This document shows positions 32,001-41,039 of a stretch of DNA of 64,000 nt, in pieces; positions within the stretch are counted from its first letter, which is position 1; each line of letters begins with the position of its first letter. The translations under genes and the position numbers were made by a program. Location: positions 2,294,001-2,358,000 of the forward strand of contig NW_015622547.1 in NCBI RefSeq assembly GCF_000835495.1, in the 5' to 3' direction. The DNA is from Cladophialophora immunda (Eukaryota; Ascomycota; Eurotiomycetes; Chaetothyriales; Herpotrichiellaceae). Under the pieces are notes generated by a model. That model searched no databases, had not been told where the DNA came from, and worked only from the letters and a program-made list of their open reading frames with translations.

Positions 32001-35000
32001 ATGGCCTACACATCTACGTTCTTAGTGTCAAACATCCACTGCCCATCCTGCGTGTCCTATGTTCAAGATACACTCCGTGGAATCCCTGGAATCCAGTCCA
32101 TCCAAGTCTCACTCATTGACCAGGTCATCCGTGTCAAGCATGCACAAGATTCGACCCGAGAAGTCATTGTTGGTGAACTAATCAAGGCAGCTTTCGAAGT
32201 CCAGCATGTCACAACCATCCGACCTGACGGTGTTCAGTCTCACGACTCCGATGTGTCACCAACCCCCGCAAATGCCCGCCTTTCACGCTCCCGCTGGCTC
32301 ATGTCTCGTGCCCAGCGCAAGCACATTGAAAACTGCAAGGCATGTCAACGCGAAAAAGGCCACACATCAAGACCAAAACTGTCATGGTCTTCTCTCATGC
32401 GACTGCGCCGCCGACAAGCCCTTCCGAGACAGACACCTACCGACGAGGAGGCGGCCGTTTCAGGCGACACACTGGCCGAAGACAAGCTTTCAAACAAAGA
32501 TGTCGACGGCGCAGGAAAAGAGAGTGCATCTTCGCACTATGTTGCAACCGTATCGATTGGCGGAATGACCTGCGCATCTTGCACAAGTGCAATCACAAAA
32601 GGGCTCGACAATTTAGATTTTGTGGATTCGACAAATGTTAATCTGATGACGAACAATGCAAGAGTGGTTTATCAAGGTCCCAAAAGCAACTCGGATAAAC
32701 TCGTTGAAGCGATTGAAGATTTGGGCTACGAAGCCATCGTTGATGACATTCGTGCATCTGAAGGTGGTGACGAGGATCATAAGGTCACGCTCAGTATTGA
32801 GGGGATGACCTGTGGAAGTTGTGTTGGCACGATCACCCGAGGCCTCGAGGAGCTGCCTTTCATCCAAGACGTCAGTATTGACCTTGTCGGGAATCGCGGC
32901 CTTGTGACGTTCCGCGGAAAACAGCACCTCGAAGCAATCCTGGAGAAGATTGACGATCTGGGATATGATGCGACTGTCGTCAAATTGGAGAGCACCGCCA
33001 AATCAACCCAGGCCCCGCAAGAAGAACGGACGGTGCAACTCAGGATCGACGGCATGTACTGTGAACATTGTCCCGAAAATGTCAGAACCGCTATCCAATC
33101 TGCATTGTCAACTGTTAGCGGGTCGATGTATACCATAACTCAACTACCCACTTTGAAAGATCCTATTATTACCATCACCTACCGCCCCTCTCATCAACTC
33201 ACGGTACGCAGCTTCATCGCCGCCATCGATGCTTCCCATGATGCTTTGAAGGCAAGTGTATATCATCCGCCAACGCTAGAAGAGCGGTCACGACGACTAC
33301 AGCGGAAAGAGATGAAGCATATTCTATGGCGACTGCTGTTCACGGGCATAGTTGCTATCCCGACTTTCATCATCGGGGTCGTGTACATGAGCTTGGTTCC
33401 TGAATCCAATCCAACGAGGCAATGGTGGGAACAACCCATCCTGGCTGGTCAGGCAATGCGGATAGAGTGGGCACTCTTCTTCATGACCACACCGGTCATG
33501 TGTTTCGGCACAGATCTCTTCCACGTCCGCGCATACAAGGAGATCAAGGCGATGTGGAGGCCAAACAGCAAAATACCTCTGCTGCGTCGGTTTTACCGCT
33601 TTGGCAGCATGAATCTGTTGATTAGTGCTGGTGCTGCGGTGGCGTATTTCTCGTCGTTGGCTGTCCTGATCATGGATGCTACAACTGACTCGACTGATAT
33701 GAGACATCATCGTGCGTCGGATACCTACTTCGACACCGTCACATTCCTCACTTTCTTCATCCTCATCGGTCGCTTCTTGGAGGCCTACAGCAAGACCAAG
33801 ACCGGTGACGCTGTAGCGATGCTCAGCAACCTCAGGCCTTCGACTGCGGTTCTTGTCAAAGATGATGGAAATGGCAAAGCGTCTAGCAGCACCGAAACAA
33901 TCCCCGTCGATCAACTAGAGACAGGCGACCTCGTTCAAATCCCTCACGGCACGTCTCCGCCAACCGACGGCGTCATTGAAAATCAAGGCACATTTCTGTT
34001 CGATGAGAGCTCCCTCACAGGAGAATCGAAGCCAGTCACGAAGACTTATGGCGACGAAGTCTTTACAGGATCTGTGAACGTGTCGGATCCTGTGCGGATC
34101 AGAGTAACTGGCGTTGGTGGAACATCAATGCTGGACCGGATTGTTGGTGTTGTTCGTGAAGGCCAGGCGAAAAGAGCTCCCATCGAACGCATTGCAGACG
34201 TTCTCACCGGGTACTTCGTCCCGGTAATCACTCTCATTGCCATCACAACTTGGGTAATCTGGATGGGTTTGGGCTTATCCGGAACCCTCCCTCAAGCATG
34301 GCTCGACGTGAGCCGGGGAGGGTGGCCTTTCTGGTCTCTTGAATTCGCCATCGCCGTCTTCGTGGTCGCCTGTCCATGTGGCATTGGTCTCGCTGCACCT
34401 ACTGCACTCTTCGTTGGCGGTGGGTTGGCTGCAAAACATGGTATCCTTGTCCAAGGAGGTGGCGAGGCATTTCAGGAGGCCTCGAAACTGGACACTATTG
34501 TCTTCGACAAGACCGGTACATTGACTGAGGGTCAAATGCGAGTGACCGACTTCGAATTGATCCAGAGCAGTGAGGGCAGTGATACGACACTTAACGATAG
34601 CATCATCATTGCGTCGTCTCGCATGCTGGAGGACTCAAGTACGCATCCGATCGCAAAAGCCATTGCAAGCTACTGCATGGAGAATTCGACAGATGTTTCC
34701 ATTGAGCAGGAAGAGATCAAAGAGGTGCCCGGGCAAGGAATGACCGGTAGATTTCTGGTCAAAGGCGATTCCTCCACATCGCGCTATGAAATTGCCCTTG
34801 GGAACGAGAGACTTCTACAGAGCATTTGCCCAACCGAGGGTCCAGAGTTGGGTACCTCTGCGAATAAGGACGAGGCGGCTGTAACCGTCAAGGGAGAGGA
34901 TTTCTACCTCAGTCCAATCCTGAGGAGGCACCAATCCCTGGGTCATTCAACGGCCATATTTGCTTTCCGAAAGGTACCAGAAAATGCCGAGAAAGCCAAG

Positions 35001-35681
35001 TCATTGTCATCGTATCGGGCGTTGGCCGTCTTTGCCATTGCAGACCCGATCCGCTCTGAGGCACCCCAAGTACTCGAATCTATACGCCGCGCAGGACTCG
35101 ACATTCACATGTGTACGGGAGACAATCAAACTACAGCCTTGGCCATCGCTTCCCAACTTGGAATCCCAGCCAGTAACGTTCGTGCAGGTGTTCTTCCACA
35201 AGATAAAGCCAGTTACATCCGCGAGCTGCAGGGGTTGTCCTCGGGCAAACCCTCGGGCCCACACGGCAGCCGCAAGGTCATTGCGTTTGTGGGGGACGGC
35301 ACGAATGACACCCCTGCGCTCTCAGCCGCTGATGTCTCCATTGCACTCTCTTCCGGCTCTGACGTTGCAATGACCACTTCATCGTTCATCCTGCTCAATT
35401 CTGATCTCAAGACTATCCTCTCGCTGGTCAGACTGGCTAAACGTGTGTTCTTACGGGTCAAGTTGAACTTTGCCTGGGCAGCAGTGTACAATCTGTGCTT
35501 GGTCCCCGTCGCTGCCGGGGTGTTCTTTCCCATTGGAGCGAACGAGCACCATGCTGGTTGGAGATTGAACCCGGTTTGGGCGAGTATGGCAATGGCGGCG
35601 AGTAGTGTCAGCGTTGTGATGAGCAGTCTGGCACTGAGGTTGCCGGAGTTGGAGATCAAGAGGTGGAGGCGGAAGAGGTGA
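32001..35681 (+). CDS. Copper-translocating P1B-type ATPase with four HMA domains (CrpA/CCC2-like)
   Basis: Single-exon 1,226-aa heavy-metal pump, ATG at 32001. Four N-terminal metal-binding domains: HCPSC (C14/C17), GMTCASC (C191/C194), GMTCGSC (C271/C274) and GMYCEHC (C354/C357). Between the first and second lies an extra NCKACQ motif in a basic linker. Catalytic elements: actuator TGES (in DESSLTGESKPV), intramembrane CPC (791-793, in ACPCGIGLAAPTA), phosphorylation site DKTGTLTEG (D836), P1B-specific HP (STHPIAKAI), and hinge GDGTNDTPAL near 1098. All residues needed for Cu(I) transport are present. The GIGLAAPTA version after CPC and the extra Cys motif fit the plasma-membrane copper-detoxification pumps of filamentous fungi (CrpA type) better than the Golgi CCC2 type; that subdivision is my inference. 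Confidence 0.93.
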   Translation: MAYTSTFLVSNIHCPSCVSYVQDTLRGIPGIQSIQVSLIDQVIRVKHAQDSTREVIVGELIKAAFEVQHVTTIRPDGVQSHDSDVSPTPANARLSRSRWLMSRAQRKHIENCKACQREKGHTSRPKLSWSSLMRLRRRQALPRQTPTDEEAAVSGDTLAEDKLSNKDVDGAGKESASSHYVATVSIGGMTCASCTSAITKGLDNLDFVDSTNVNLMTNNARVVYQGPKSNSDKLVEAIEDLGYEAIVDDIRASEGGDEDHKVTLSIEGMTCGSCVGTITRGLEELPFIQDVSIDLVGNRGLVTFRGKQHLEAILEKIDDLGYDATVVKLESTAKSTQAPQEERTVQLRIDGMYCEHCPENVRTAIQSALSTVSGSMYTITQLPTLKDPIITITYRPSHQLTVRSFIAAIDASHDALKASVYHPPTLEERSRRLQRKEMKHILWRLLFTGIVAIPTFIIGVVYMSLVPESNPTRQWWEQPILAGQAMRIEWALFFMTTPVMCFGTDLFHVRAYKEIKAMWRPNSKIPLLRRFYRFGSMNLLISAGAAVAYFSSLAVLIMDATTDSTDMRHHRASDTYFDTVTFLTFFILIGRFLEAYSKTKTGDAVAMLSNLRPSTAVLVKDDGNGKASSSTETIPVDQLETGDLVQIPHGTSPPTDGVIENQGTFLFDESSLTGESKPVTKTYGDEVFTGSVNVSDPVRIRVTGVGGTSMLDRIVGVVREGQAKRAPIERIADVLTGYFVPVITLIAITTWVIWMGLGLSGTLPQAWLDVSRGGWPFWSLEFAIAVFVVACPCGIGLAAPTALFVGGGLAAKHGILVQGGGEAFQEASKLDTIVFDKTGTLTEGQMRVTDFELIQSSEGSDTTLNDSIIIASSRMLEDSSTHPIAKAIASYCMENSTDVSIEQEEIKEVPGQGMTGRFLVKGDSSTSRYEIALGNERLLQSICPTEGPELGTSANKDEAAVTVKGEDFYLSPILRRHQSLGHSTAIFAFRKVPENAEKAKSLSSYRALAVFAIADPIRSEAPQVLESIRRAGLDIHMCTGDNQTTALAIASQLGIPASNVRAGVLPQDKASYIRELQGLSSGKPSGPHGSRKVIAFVGDGTNDTPALSAADVSIALSSGSDVAMTTSSFILLNSDLKTILSLVRLAKRVFLRVKLNFAWAAVYNLCLVPVAAGVFFPIGANEHHAGWRLNPVWASMAMAASSVSVVMSSLALRLPELEIKRWRRKR

Positions 35682-36559
35682 TTGAATTGACTGGTCAGGG
35701 AGTTGGGATGTGCGCAACAGTGGCGAGGATAGATGTATAGATACGTGTGTGTCTGAATTGGTGGCTACATAGGTAAACTATTCACGGTGAAGACTGCCGT
35801 GGAGAATTCCAACAACCATTGAAGATTCATATTGATCTCTTGTACTTTTGACTCCTTCCAATGAAACGAAGCTGCGGGCCTGGATCTGTCATTGCATGAC
35901 TACTTATCCCTGATGTCTACCTAGTGGCGGTGTTTGCGTATCGCAGGGCCAGATGAAGAGTTGGACTTGTCAAGTTGAATCCCCCGCACGCAGCCTTGTC
36001 TCAGCCTTGTCTCAGCCTTGTCCCCATCAACTATCTGCAGCCTTCCCCCTCACTCGCCCAAGATTCCCACAGTCAGCCTTGCTTGCATTGGCCTTTGGCA
36101 CGCTACCATTGCCGAGGCTCTCCAACAACAACACATCGGTGGGTGGTCGCATCCGTTGCGACCGGGCTACGATCCGTACCCTCCCTGTCTCTTCCTCCGT
36201 TGCTTTTTCTTGCCGAATACTCGGCCTGCTCTACCTTCTTAGGTATCTGGTGCAACAGAACTCACTCTCTCTCTCGCTCTCGACTTGTATGTAATTCTCT
36301 CTTTGTCAGACCCTCCTTCTTTTGATCTTGGTTTCGATTTGTCCCATGTGAAGAGGTGAAAGAAGCAGAAGCAGAGACAGAGACAGTTGAAAAAACAGAA
36401 AGAGGTGATACAACTGCTATACAACTTATACAGGACGCTACGATACAAGAGACAAGACACAAAAGAATACAACTACAGCATAGATTGTCCGATTGGATTG
36501 ATAGATTGATAGATTGATACACCACGAAGGGGTCAAGGGCCTTTGATTCAAAAACCACA
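35682..36559. promoter_or_regulatory. Promoter/5' UTR region of the acetoacetyl-CoA synthetase
   Basis: Lies between two same-direction genes. Contains three tandem copies of an 11-bp unit CAGCCTTGTC(T/C) at 35991-36023, CT-rich tracts (about 36264-36285) typical of fungal promoters and leaders, and three copies of GATTGATA at 36496-36519 close to the start codon. No open frame of interest. Confidence 0.6.
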
Positions 36560-38860
36560 ATGCCGTCATCGTCACCGGCATACTACAACGCAGTCGGGCT
36601 GCCGCTCGAGTACTGCTCCAAGCAATATCGGGAAGAGATCAAGAGGGCGTCACCGACATCATCATCTTCCTCTTCCTCTTCCTCTTCCAACAACAGCTCC
36701 AGCTCCAGCTCCAGTCCAGACCCCAGTCCAACATCAGACAGCACATCCGCACCGACGCCGCTATGGACGCCAGCAGACTCCGAAGCGCCGCCCATGTCTC
36801 AGTACCGCCATCACGTCAACGCCAAATTCTCGCAGTCGCTGCGCGACTCGCACGAGCTGCACAGCTGGACGGTGCAGAACCCGCACCAGTTCTGGATCGA
36901 CCTGTACGAGTACTGCGGGATTGTGCCCCCGTTGCCCAAGCACACGAGACTGGCGTATGACCCGACGGCGCGCCTGCGCGACATCCCGACCTTCTTCCCC
37001 GGGCTGCGGCTCAACTACGCCGAGAACGTGCTGGTGCCCAACACAGCCGCGAACCCAAACGCCGTCGCGCTGGTCGGGCTGCGCGAGGGCCGCCTCGACG
37101 ACCCGGAGGAGGTCACCTGGGCTGAGCTGACGGAGCTGGTGCGCGCGGTGCGGTCGGCCATGGTGCGTCGCGGGATCAAGAAGGGCGACGTGATCGCGGC
37201 GCTGATGGCCAACTCGGTGTGGATCGTCGTGCTGTTCCTGGCCAGCGCGTCCATGGGCGCCGTCTTCACCTCCGTGTCGCCGGACCTGGGCGTCTCGGGC
37301 TGCGTCAGCCGGTTCGCCCAGGTCGAGCCCAAGTGGCTGTTCGCCGACGTCGACGTGGCGGTGCGCGGGACGCGGCCCTCGATGCTGGGCAAGGTCATGC
37401 AAATCCTCCGGGCGCTGCCCGTCGCGAAGCCCCAGCCGCGCCTCGTCTTCGTGCCCACCGGCCACCGGCCACACCGGCAGCGGCACCTGGACTACATCAC
37501 GCCGCTGGCGGGCGCGATCTCGCTGCACGAGTTCCTCACCAAGGCCCGCGCGGGGGACAAGCTGCGGTACGCGCGCGTGCCCACGGACCACCCGCTGGTG
37601 ATCGTGTACAGCTCGGGCACGACGGGGGAGCCCAAGTGCATCGTGTCGCCGCACGTGTCGGTGCTGAACTACAAGAAGATCTCGCTGCTGCACAACGGGC
37701 TGGGGCCGGGGTCGACCGTGTTCCAGTTTTCGTCGACCAGCTGGATCCTGTGGAACGTCATGAACGGCCACCTGTCCGTGGGGAGCAAGGTCATCTGCTA
37801 CGACGGCGGCGCGCTGCACCCGGACCCCTCCACGATGCTGCGCATCTGCGCGCGGTTCCGCGCGACCTACTGGGGCACGTCCCCCCGGTACCTGCTCGAG
37901 CTGGAGCAGTCGGGCATCCGGCCCGAGGCGTTCGACCTGTCGCGCCTGGCGCTGGTGACCACGACGGGCGCGACGCTCACGGGCGCGCAGTTCCGCTGGT
38001 TCTACCGCGCGTTCCCACGCCGCGTCCACCTGTCCAGCGTCGCCGGCGGCACCGACATCGCCTCCTCGTGGATCGCCACCAACCCGGCGGGGCCCGTGTA
38101 CGCCAACGAGATGCAGATGTGGGCGCTGGGCCACGACTGCGACATCCTCGACGGCGAGACGGGCCGCTCGTGCGCCGCCGAGGGCCGCCCCGGCGAGCTG
38201 GTCTGCCGCAAGCCCTTCCCCAGCATGCCGTGCCGGTTCTGGGGCGACACGCCGGACCACCGGAAATACCGCGAGGCCTACTTTGAGAAGTTCCCCGTCG
38301 TCGGCGGGAGCAGCGGCGAAGAAGAATACCTCGACGTCTGGGCCCAGCACGACTTCATCGTCATGAACCCGCTCACCCGGGGCCTCCAGATCCTCGGCCG
38401 CAGCGACGGCGTGCTGAACCCGAGCGGGATCCGCTTCGGCAGCTCCGAGGTGTACAACATCGTCGAGGGGCCCCAGTTCAACGCGCTGATCTCGGACACG
38501 CTGTGCGTGGGCCGCCGCCGCGCCCACGACCAGGACGAGACCGTCTTCCTCTTCGTCATCATGGCGCCCGGCCACGACGCCGACTTCACCCCCGAGCTGG
38601 TCGAGAGGCTCCGCGCCGCCGTCCGCGACGGCCTCTCGCCCCGCCACGTGCCCAAGTTCATCGAGCGGGTTCGCGAGATCCCCTACACGGTCAACGGCAA
38701 GAAGGTCGAGGTCGCCGTCAAGCGCGTCATCTCCGGCCAGGCCGTCAAGGTGAGCTCCACGGTCAGGAACCCCGCTTGTCTGGCCGAGTACGAGCGCTTC
38801 AGAGACCTGGAGAGGGAGCCGTCCCGGAGGGGCCCCAACGCTCGGGTGAATAAGTTGTGA
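36560..38860 (+). CDS. Acetoacetyl-CoA synthetase (AACS-like)
   Basis: Cytosolic or peroxisomal ligase predicted to turn acetoacetate into acetoacetyl-CoA. ATG at 36560, single exon, 766 aa, longer than the usual 650-690. Family marks: WTVQNPHQFWIDLYEYCGI, LNYAENVL, the P-loop YSSGTTGEPK, FQFSSTSWILWN, the AACS-typical GGTDI and YANEMQ, GRSDGVLNPSGIRFGS, and the A10 lysine PYTVNGKKVEV. The extra length is an N-terminal Ser-rich insert (about residues 31-70) encoded by TCC/TCA/AGC repeats, placed between the first conserved block and FSQSLRDSHELH. Third codon positions are almost entirely G/C, which produces a long meaningless antisense frame. The end, VNKL, is at best a weak PTS1. Convergent with seipin. 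Confidence 0.92.
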   Translation: MPSSSPAYYNAVGLPLEYCSKQYREEIKRASPTSSSSSSSSSSNNSSSSSSSPDPSPTSDSTSAPTPLWTPADSEAPPMSQYRHHVNAKFSQSLRDSHELHSWTVQNPHQFWIDLYEYCGIVPPLPKHTRLAYDPTARLRDIPTFFPGLRLNYAENVLVPNTAANPNAVALVGLREGRLDDPEEVTWAELTELVRAVRSAMVRRGIKKGDVIAALMANSVWIVVLFLASASMGAVFTSVSPDLGVSGCVSRFAQVEPKWLFADVDVAVRGTRPSMLGKVMQILRALPVAKPQPRLVFVPTGHRPHRQRHLDYITPLAGAISLHEFLTKARAGDKLRYARVPTDHPLVIVYSSGTTGEPKCIVSPHVSVLNYKKISLLHNGLGPGSTVFQFSSTSWILWNVMNGHLSVGSKVICYDGGALHPDPSTMLRICARFRATYWGTSPRYLLELEQSGIRPEAFDLSRLALVTTTGATLTGAQFRWFYRAFPRRVHLSSVAGGTDIASSWIATNPAGPVYANEMQMWALGHDCDILDGETGRSCAAEGRPGELVCRKPFPSMPCRFWGDTPDHRKYREAYFEKFPVVGGSSGEEEYLDVWAQHDFIVMNPLTRGLQILGRSDGVLNPSGIRFGSSEVYNIVEGPQFNALISDTLCVGRRRAHDQDETVFLFVIMAPGHDADFTPELVERLRAAVRDGLSPRHVPKFIERVREIPYTVNGKKVEVAVKRVISGQAVKVSSTVRNPACLAEYERFRDLEREPSRRGPNARVNKL

Positions 38861-39134
38861 GGGAGCCGTGGCTGGGTCTCTTCCTCTTAGAGTGATATCC
38901 ATGCTGGTTCGATTGCTTGTCGAGATGGCGATGCCGGGGTAACAAGTCAGCAATGAGGTTCTGTAGAGCTAGAAAGACAGACTCTTCGAAGAACAGGGTT
39001 GGGCCACTCCCAAGCCGGAGCCAATAGACATAGACAGACAAGACCGGGCAGCATCGTTATAGGTGGGTTGAAGAATACTGTGCTCTTGGGTATATAGAAA
39101 CTGAGGTCATAAAATCTTCGGCACGCACTCAACA
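38861..39134. other. Convergent spacer
   Basis: 274 bp between the 3' ends of the acetoacetyl-CoA synthetase and seipin genes. Nothing seen beyond 3' UTR sequence. Confidence 0.6.
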
Positions 39135-40505
39135 TCATCTGTTGCCTAACCCCCTCGAACTCCTCCTCCTGACTACCCCCAGTCCAGCATGCTCGCTCTC
39201 CATGCTGGTTCCGATCCCGGAATCGCCTTCAACCCGTCTCCCACGAATCTCTTCTTCGTCAAAATCTCCCTCGTCTTCATCATCCGCAGCTTCGCCTGGC
39301 CCCATAGGCCTTCTCAGACGATCTTCTTCCGCTTCGACGTGTACTCTCGCTTCAGCCTCGGAGCCGGGACGTCCGGAGTACGACAAGGGCGGCCGGCCTC
39401 TCCCCGTAGGAAATTGAGTCGGCGTGTCCGAGATGTTGGAGAGAGACAGGCCACCTCCCACCCCATGTGGGCCGGACGACTCGGCCTCGTCTTCCGTCTT
39501 GATTTTGGTGGCGGCGCCGGAGGACGACTCGTGTTCGGTCTTGATCGGCGTGCCCGTCGCCGGCACCCCCTCCCTCCCTTCCATTTTGATCCTCTTCTGG
39601 CCCTCACCGCCGCCGGAGAGCATGTGCGAAATCACAGCCCACCCCAGCGCCATGCTGGTGACGCTCACGCCATAAAACAAGGCCGTGAAGAGCACAAAGG
39701 CCGTGGCGCGGTAATTGTAGATCCAGTACCTCATGCCCTGAAACTTTGCCCTGAACGCCAACTTGACGTCGTACACCTGTAAAACACTGCTGGCTTGCAA
39801 CTCGAGCCTGGCGTGGGTAGGCACGTTTCTCGCGCCCCTCGGAAACACCAGCATCTCGAACATGGGCACGACCAGGCGGGAACGGTCCAGGTCGCGCAGG
39901 TTGAGCAAGTGCCACGGCAAATGGAGCACGGTGTGGCTGAGCGACAGGATCGGGGACGCGTAGGGCAGAATGGCCGGCCGTCGGGAGTGATAGAGCACGT
40001 TCTCCACGGTGATGTTGCCCAGCCACGACGACACCGCGTCAGGCACGCTCTTGGAGCCCAACAAGGACAGATCCAGCATGAAGTTCCCGGCCTGCAGGTT
40101 GGTCGGGGTGCGAGGCATGTCCAAGATCAATTCCACATTGTACGCCTGTTGCGAGACCAGCGCGTTTGTGTCCAGTTCCGCCGTCGCGTGCGGAGGGAAG
40201 TCTGTGCCATATTGCAGGTAGAGGACGCGTTCAAGGCTAATCTGTGGTATGTAGTTATAGTAGAAGAAGGCGTAGGCGGTAGAAGAGAGGGCGAGGAGTA
40301 CGGTCGAGGTGCCTAGGAAGAGGATGGTCGAGAGGTACGCCTTGACGGCAGCGCGAGAGGTCAAGATTCGCATGGGAGTAAGACTGAGTGACTGCACACA
40401 ATGAGACAAATCCAGGGCACGCCAGGGACGGGGACGACATACCAGCACTCGTTGGATGAGTGTCTCATTACCGTCCTCATTGTCGTCGTAGGCTGGGTCT
40501 GCCAT
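39135..40505 (-). CDS. Seipin homologue (lipid droplet biogenesis)
   Basis: ER membrane protein that organises lipid-droplet formation sites. Exon 1 40505-40443, intron 40442-40392 (51 nt, GTATGT..GTGCAG, frame-neutral), exon 2 40391-39135; 439 aa. First TM helix about residues 38-64 (LSTILFLGTSTVLLALSSTA), then the luminal seipin beta-sandwich with the conserved YNVELILDMPRTPTN, GNFMLDLSL, RPAILPY and VYDVKLAFRAKFQGMRY segments, then a second TM helix (FVLFTALFYGVSVTSMALGW). The C-terminal 130 residues are cytosolic, acidic and disordered, with basic ends (RRRSSRG). Because the intron has no stop and is a multiple of three, a naive reading adds 17 spurious residues before TM1. The head-to-tail neighbour is the CSC1-like channel. 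Confidence 0.93.
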   Translation of the reverse strand: MADPAYDDNEDGNETLIQRVLVCRPRPWRALDLSHCVQSLSLTPMRILTSRAAVKAYLSTILFLGTSTVLLALSSTAYAFFYYNYIPQISLERVLYLQYGTDFPPHATAELDTNALVSQQAYNVELILDMPRTPTNLQAGNFMLDLSLLGSKSVPDAVSSWLGNITVENVLYHSRRPAILPYASPILSLSHTVLHLPWHLLNLRDLDRSRLVVPMFEMLVFPRGARNVPTHARLELQASSVLQVYDVKLAFRAKFQGMRYWIYNYRATAFVLFTALFYGVSVTSMALGWAVISHMLSGGGEGQKRIKMEGREGVPATGTPIKTEHESSSGAATKIKTEDEAESSGPHGVGGGLSLSNISDTPTQFPTGRGRPPLSYSGRPGSEAEARVHVEAEEDRLRRPMGPGEAADDEDEGDFDEEEIRGRRVEGDSGIGTSMESEHAGLGVVRRRSSRGLGNR

Positions 40506-41039
40506 GTTGAGGGCATGCCTAGCACGACTTACCCTGAAGAGGGATATTGCTTCATGTGGCCATTTTCATCATGCCACTTCAGATGATCTTCAAAGACATG
40601 TATGTGTGTCCAAGCCACAAGTCACGTTGAGGCATGTCGCATTGGAAAGAAGCAAGCTCGTTGACATTCACCACAGTGCGCAGTCGAGACGCGTCGGGAT
40701 CTCGAGATAAAATGACGTCGACTTTCGACACGCAGCCGTACGCGAGCAAAAACTCCTCGATCAACCGTTCACCGCAATACATTCAGCTGCAAAGAATTCC
40801 CGGCAGATTACAAGGAAACAATTAATTACCATGACAAGCCCTATCTGAGCTATTCCACCATATTCCTTCAGTGCCTGGGGGGTATTTCATAACAAGGCAC
40901 GATATCAATCGTGCGTAAGGACCGTGATTGCTTTTACCTCAAGCCTTTTCCATTCCTGTTCCTTTTCCATTATCCCTTGATGCTATCCTTTGACCGTCCA
41001 TAACACCCAAACAGGTCGCTGGATGCAGAATCCCTTAGC
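40506..41039. other. Seipin promoter / 3' flank of the CSC1-like gene
   Basis: Both neighbours are on the minus strand. The region should hold the seipin promoter and the 3' UTR of the channel gene. No repeat or additional gene recognised. Confidence 0.55.

Noticed and set aside
36761..38953. A 730-codon antisense open frame opposite the acetoacetyl-CoA synthetase
   Set aside because: It is an artefact of the very high GC3 of the sense gene; its product is rich in Arg, Ala, Gly and His/Gln without any domain.
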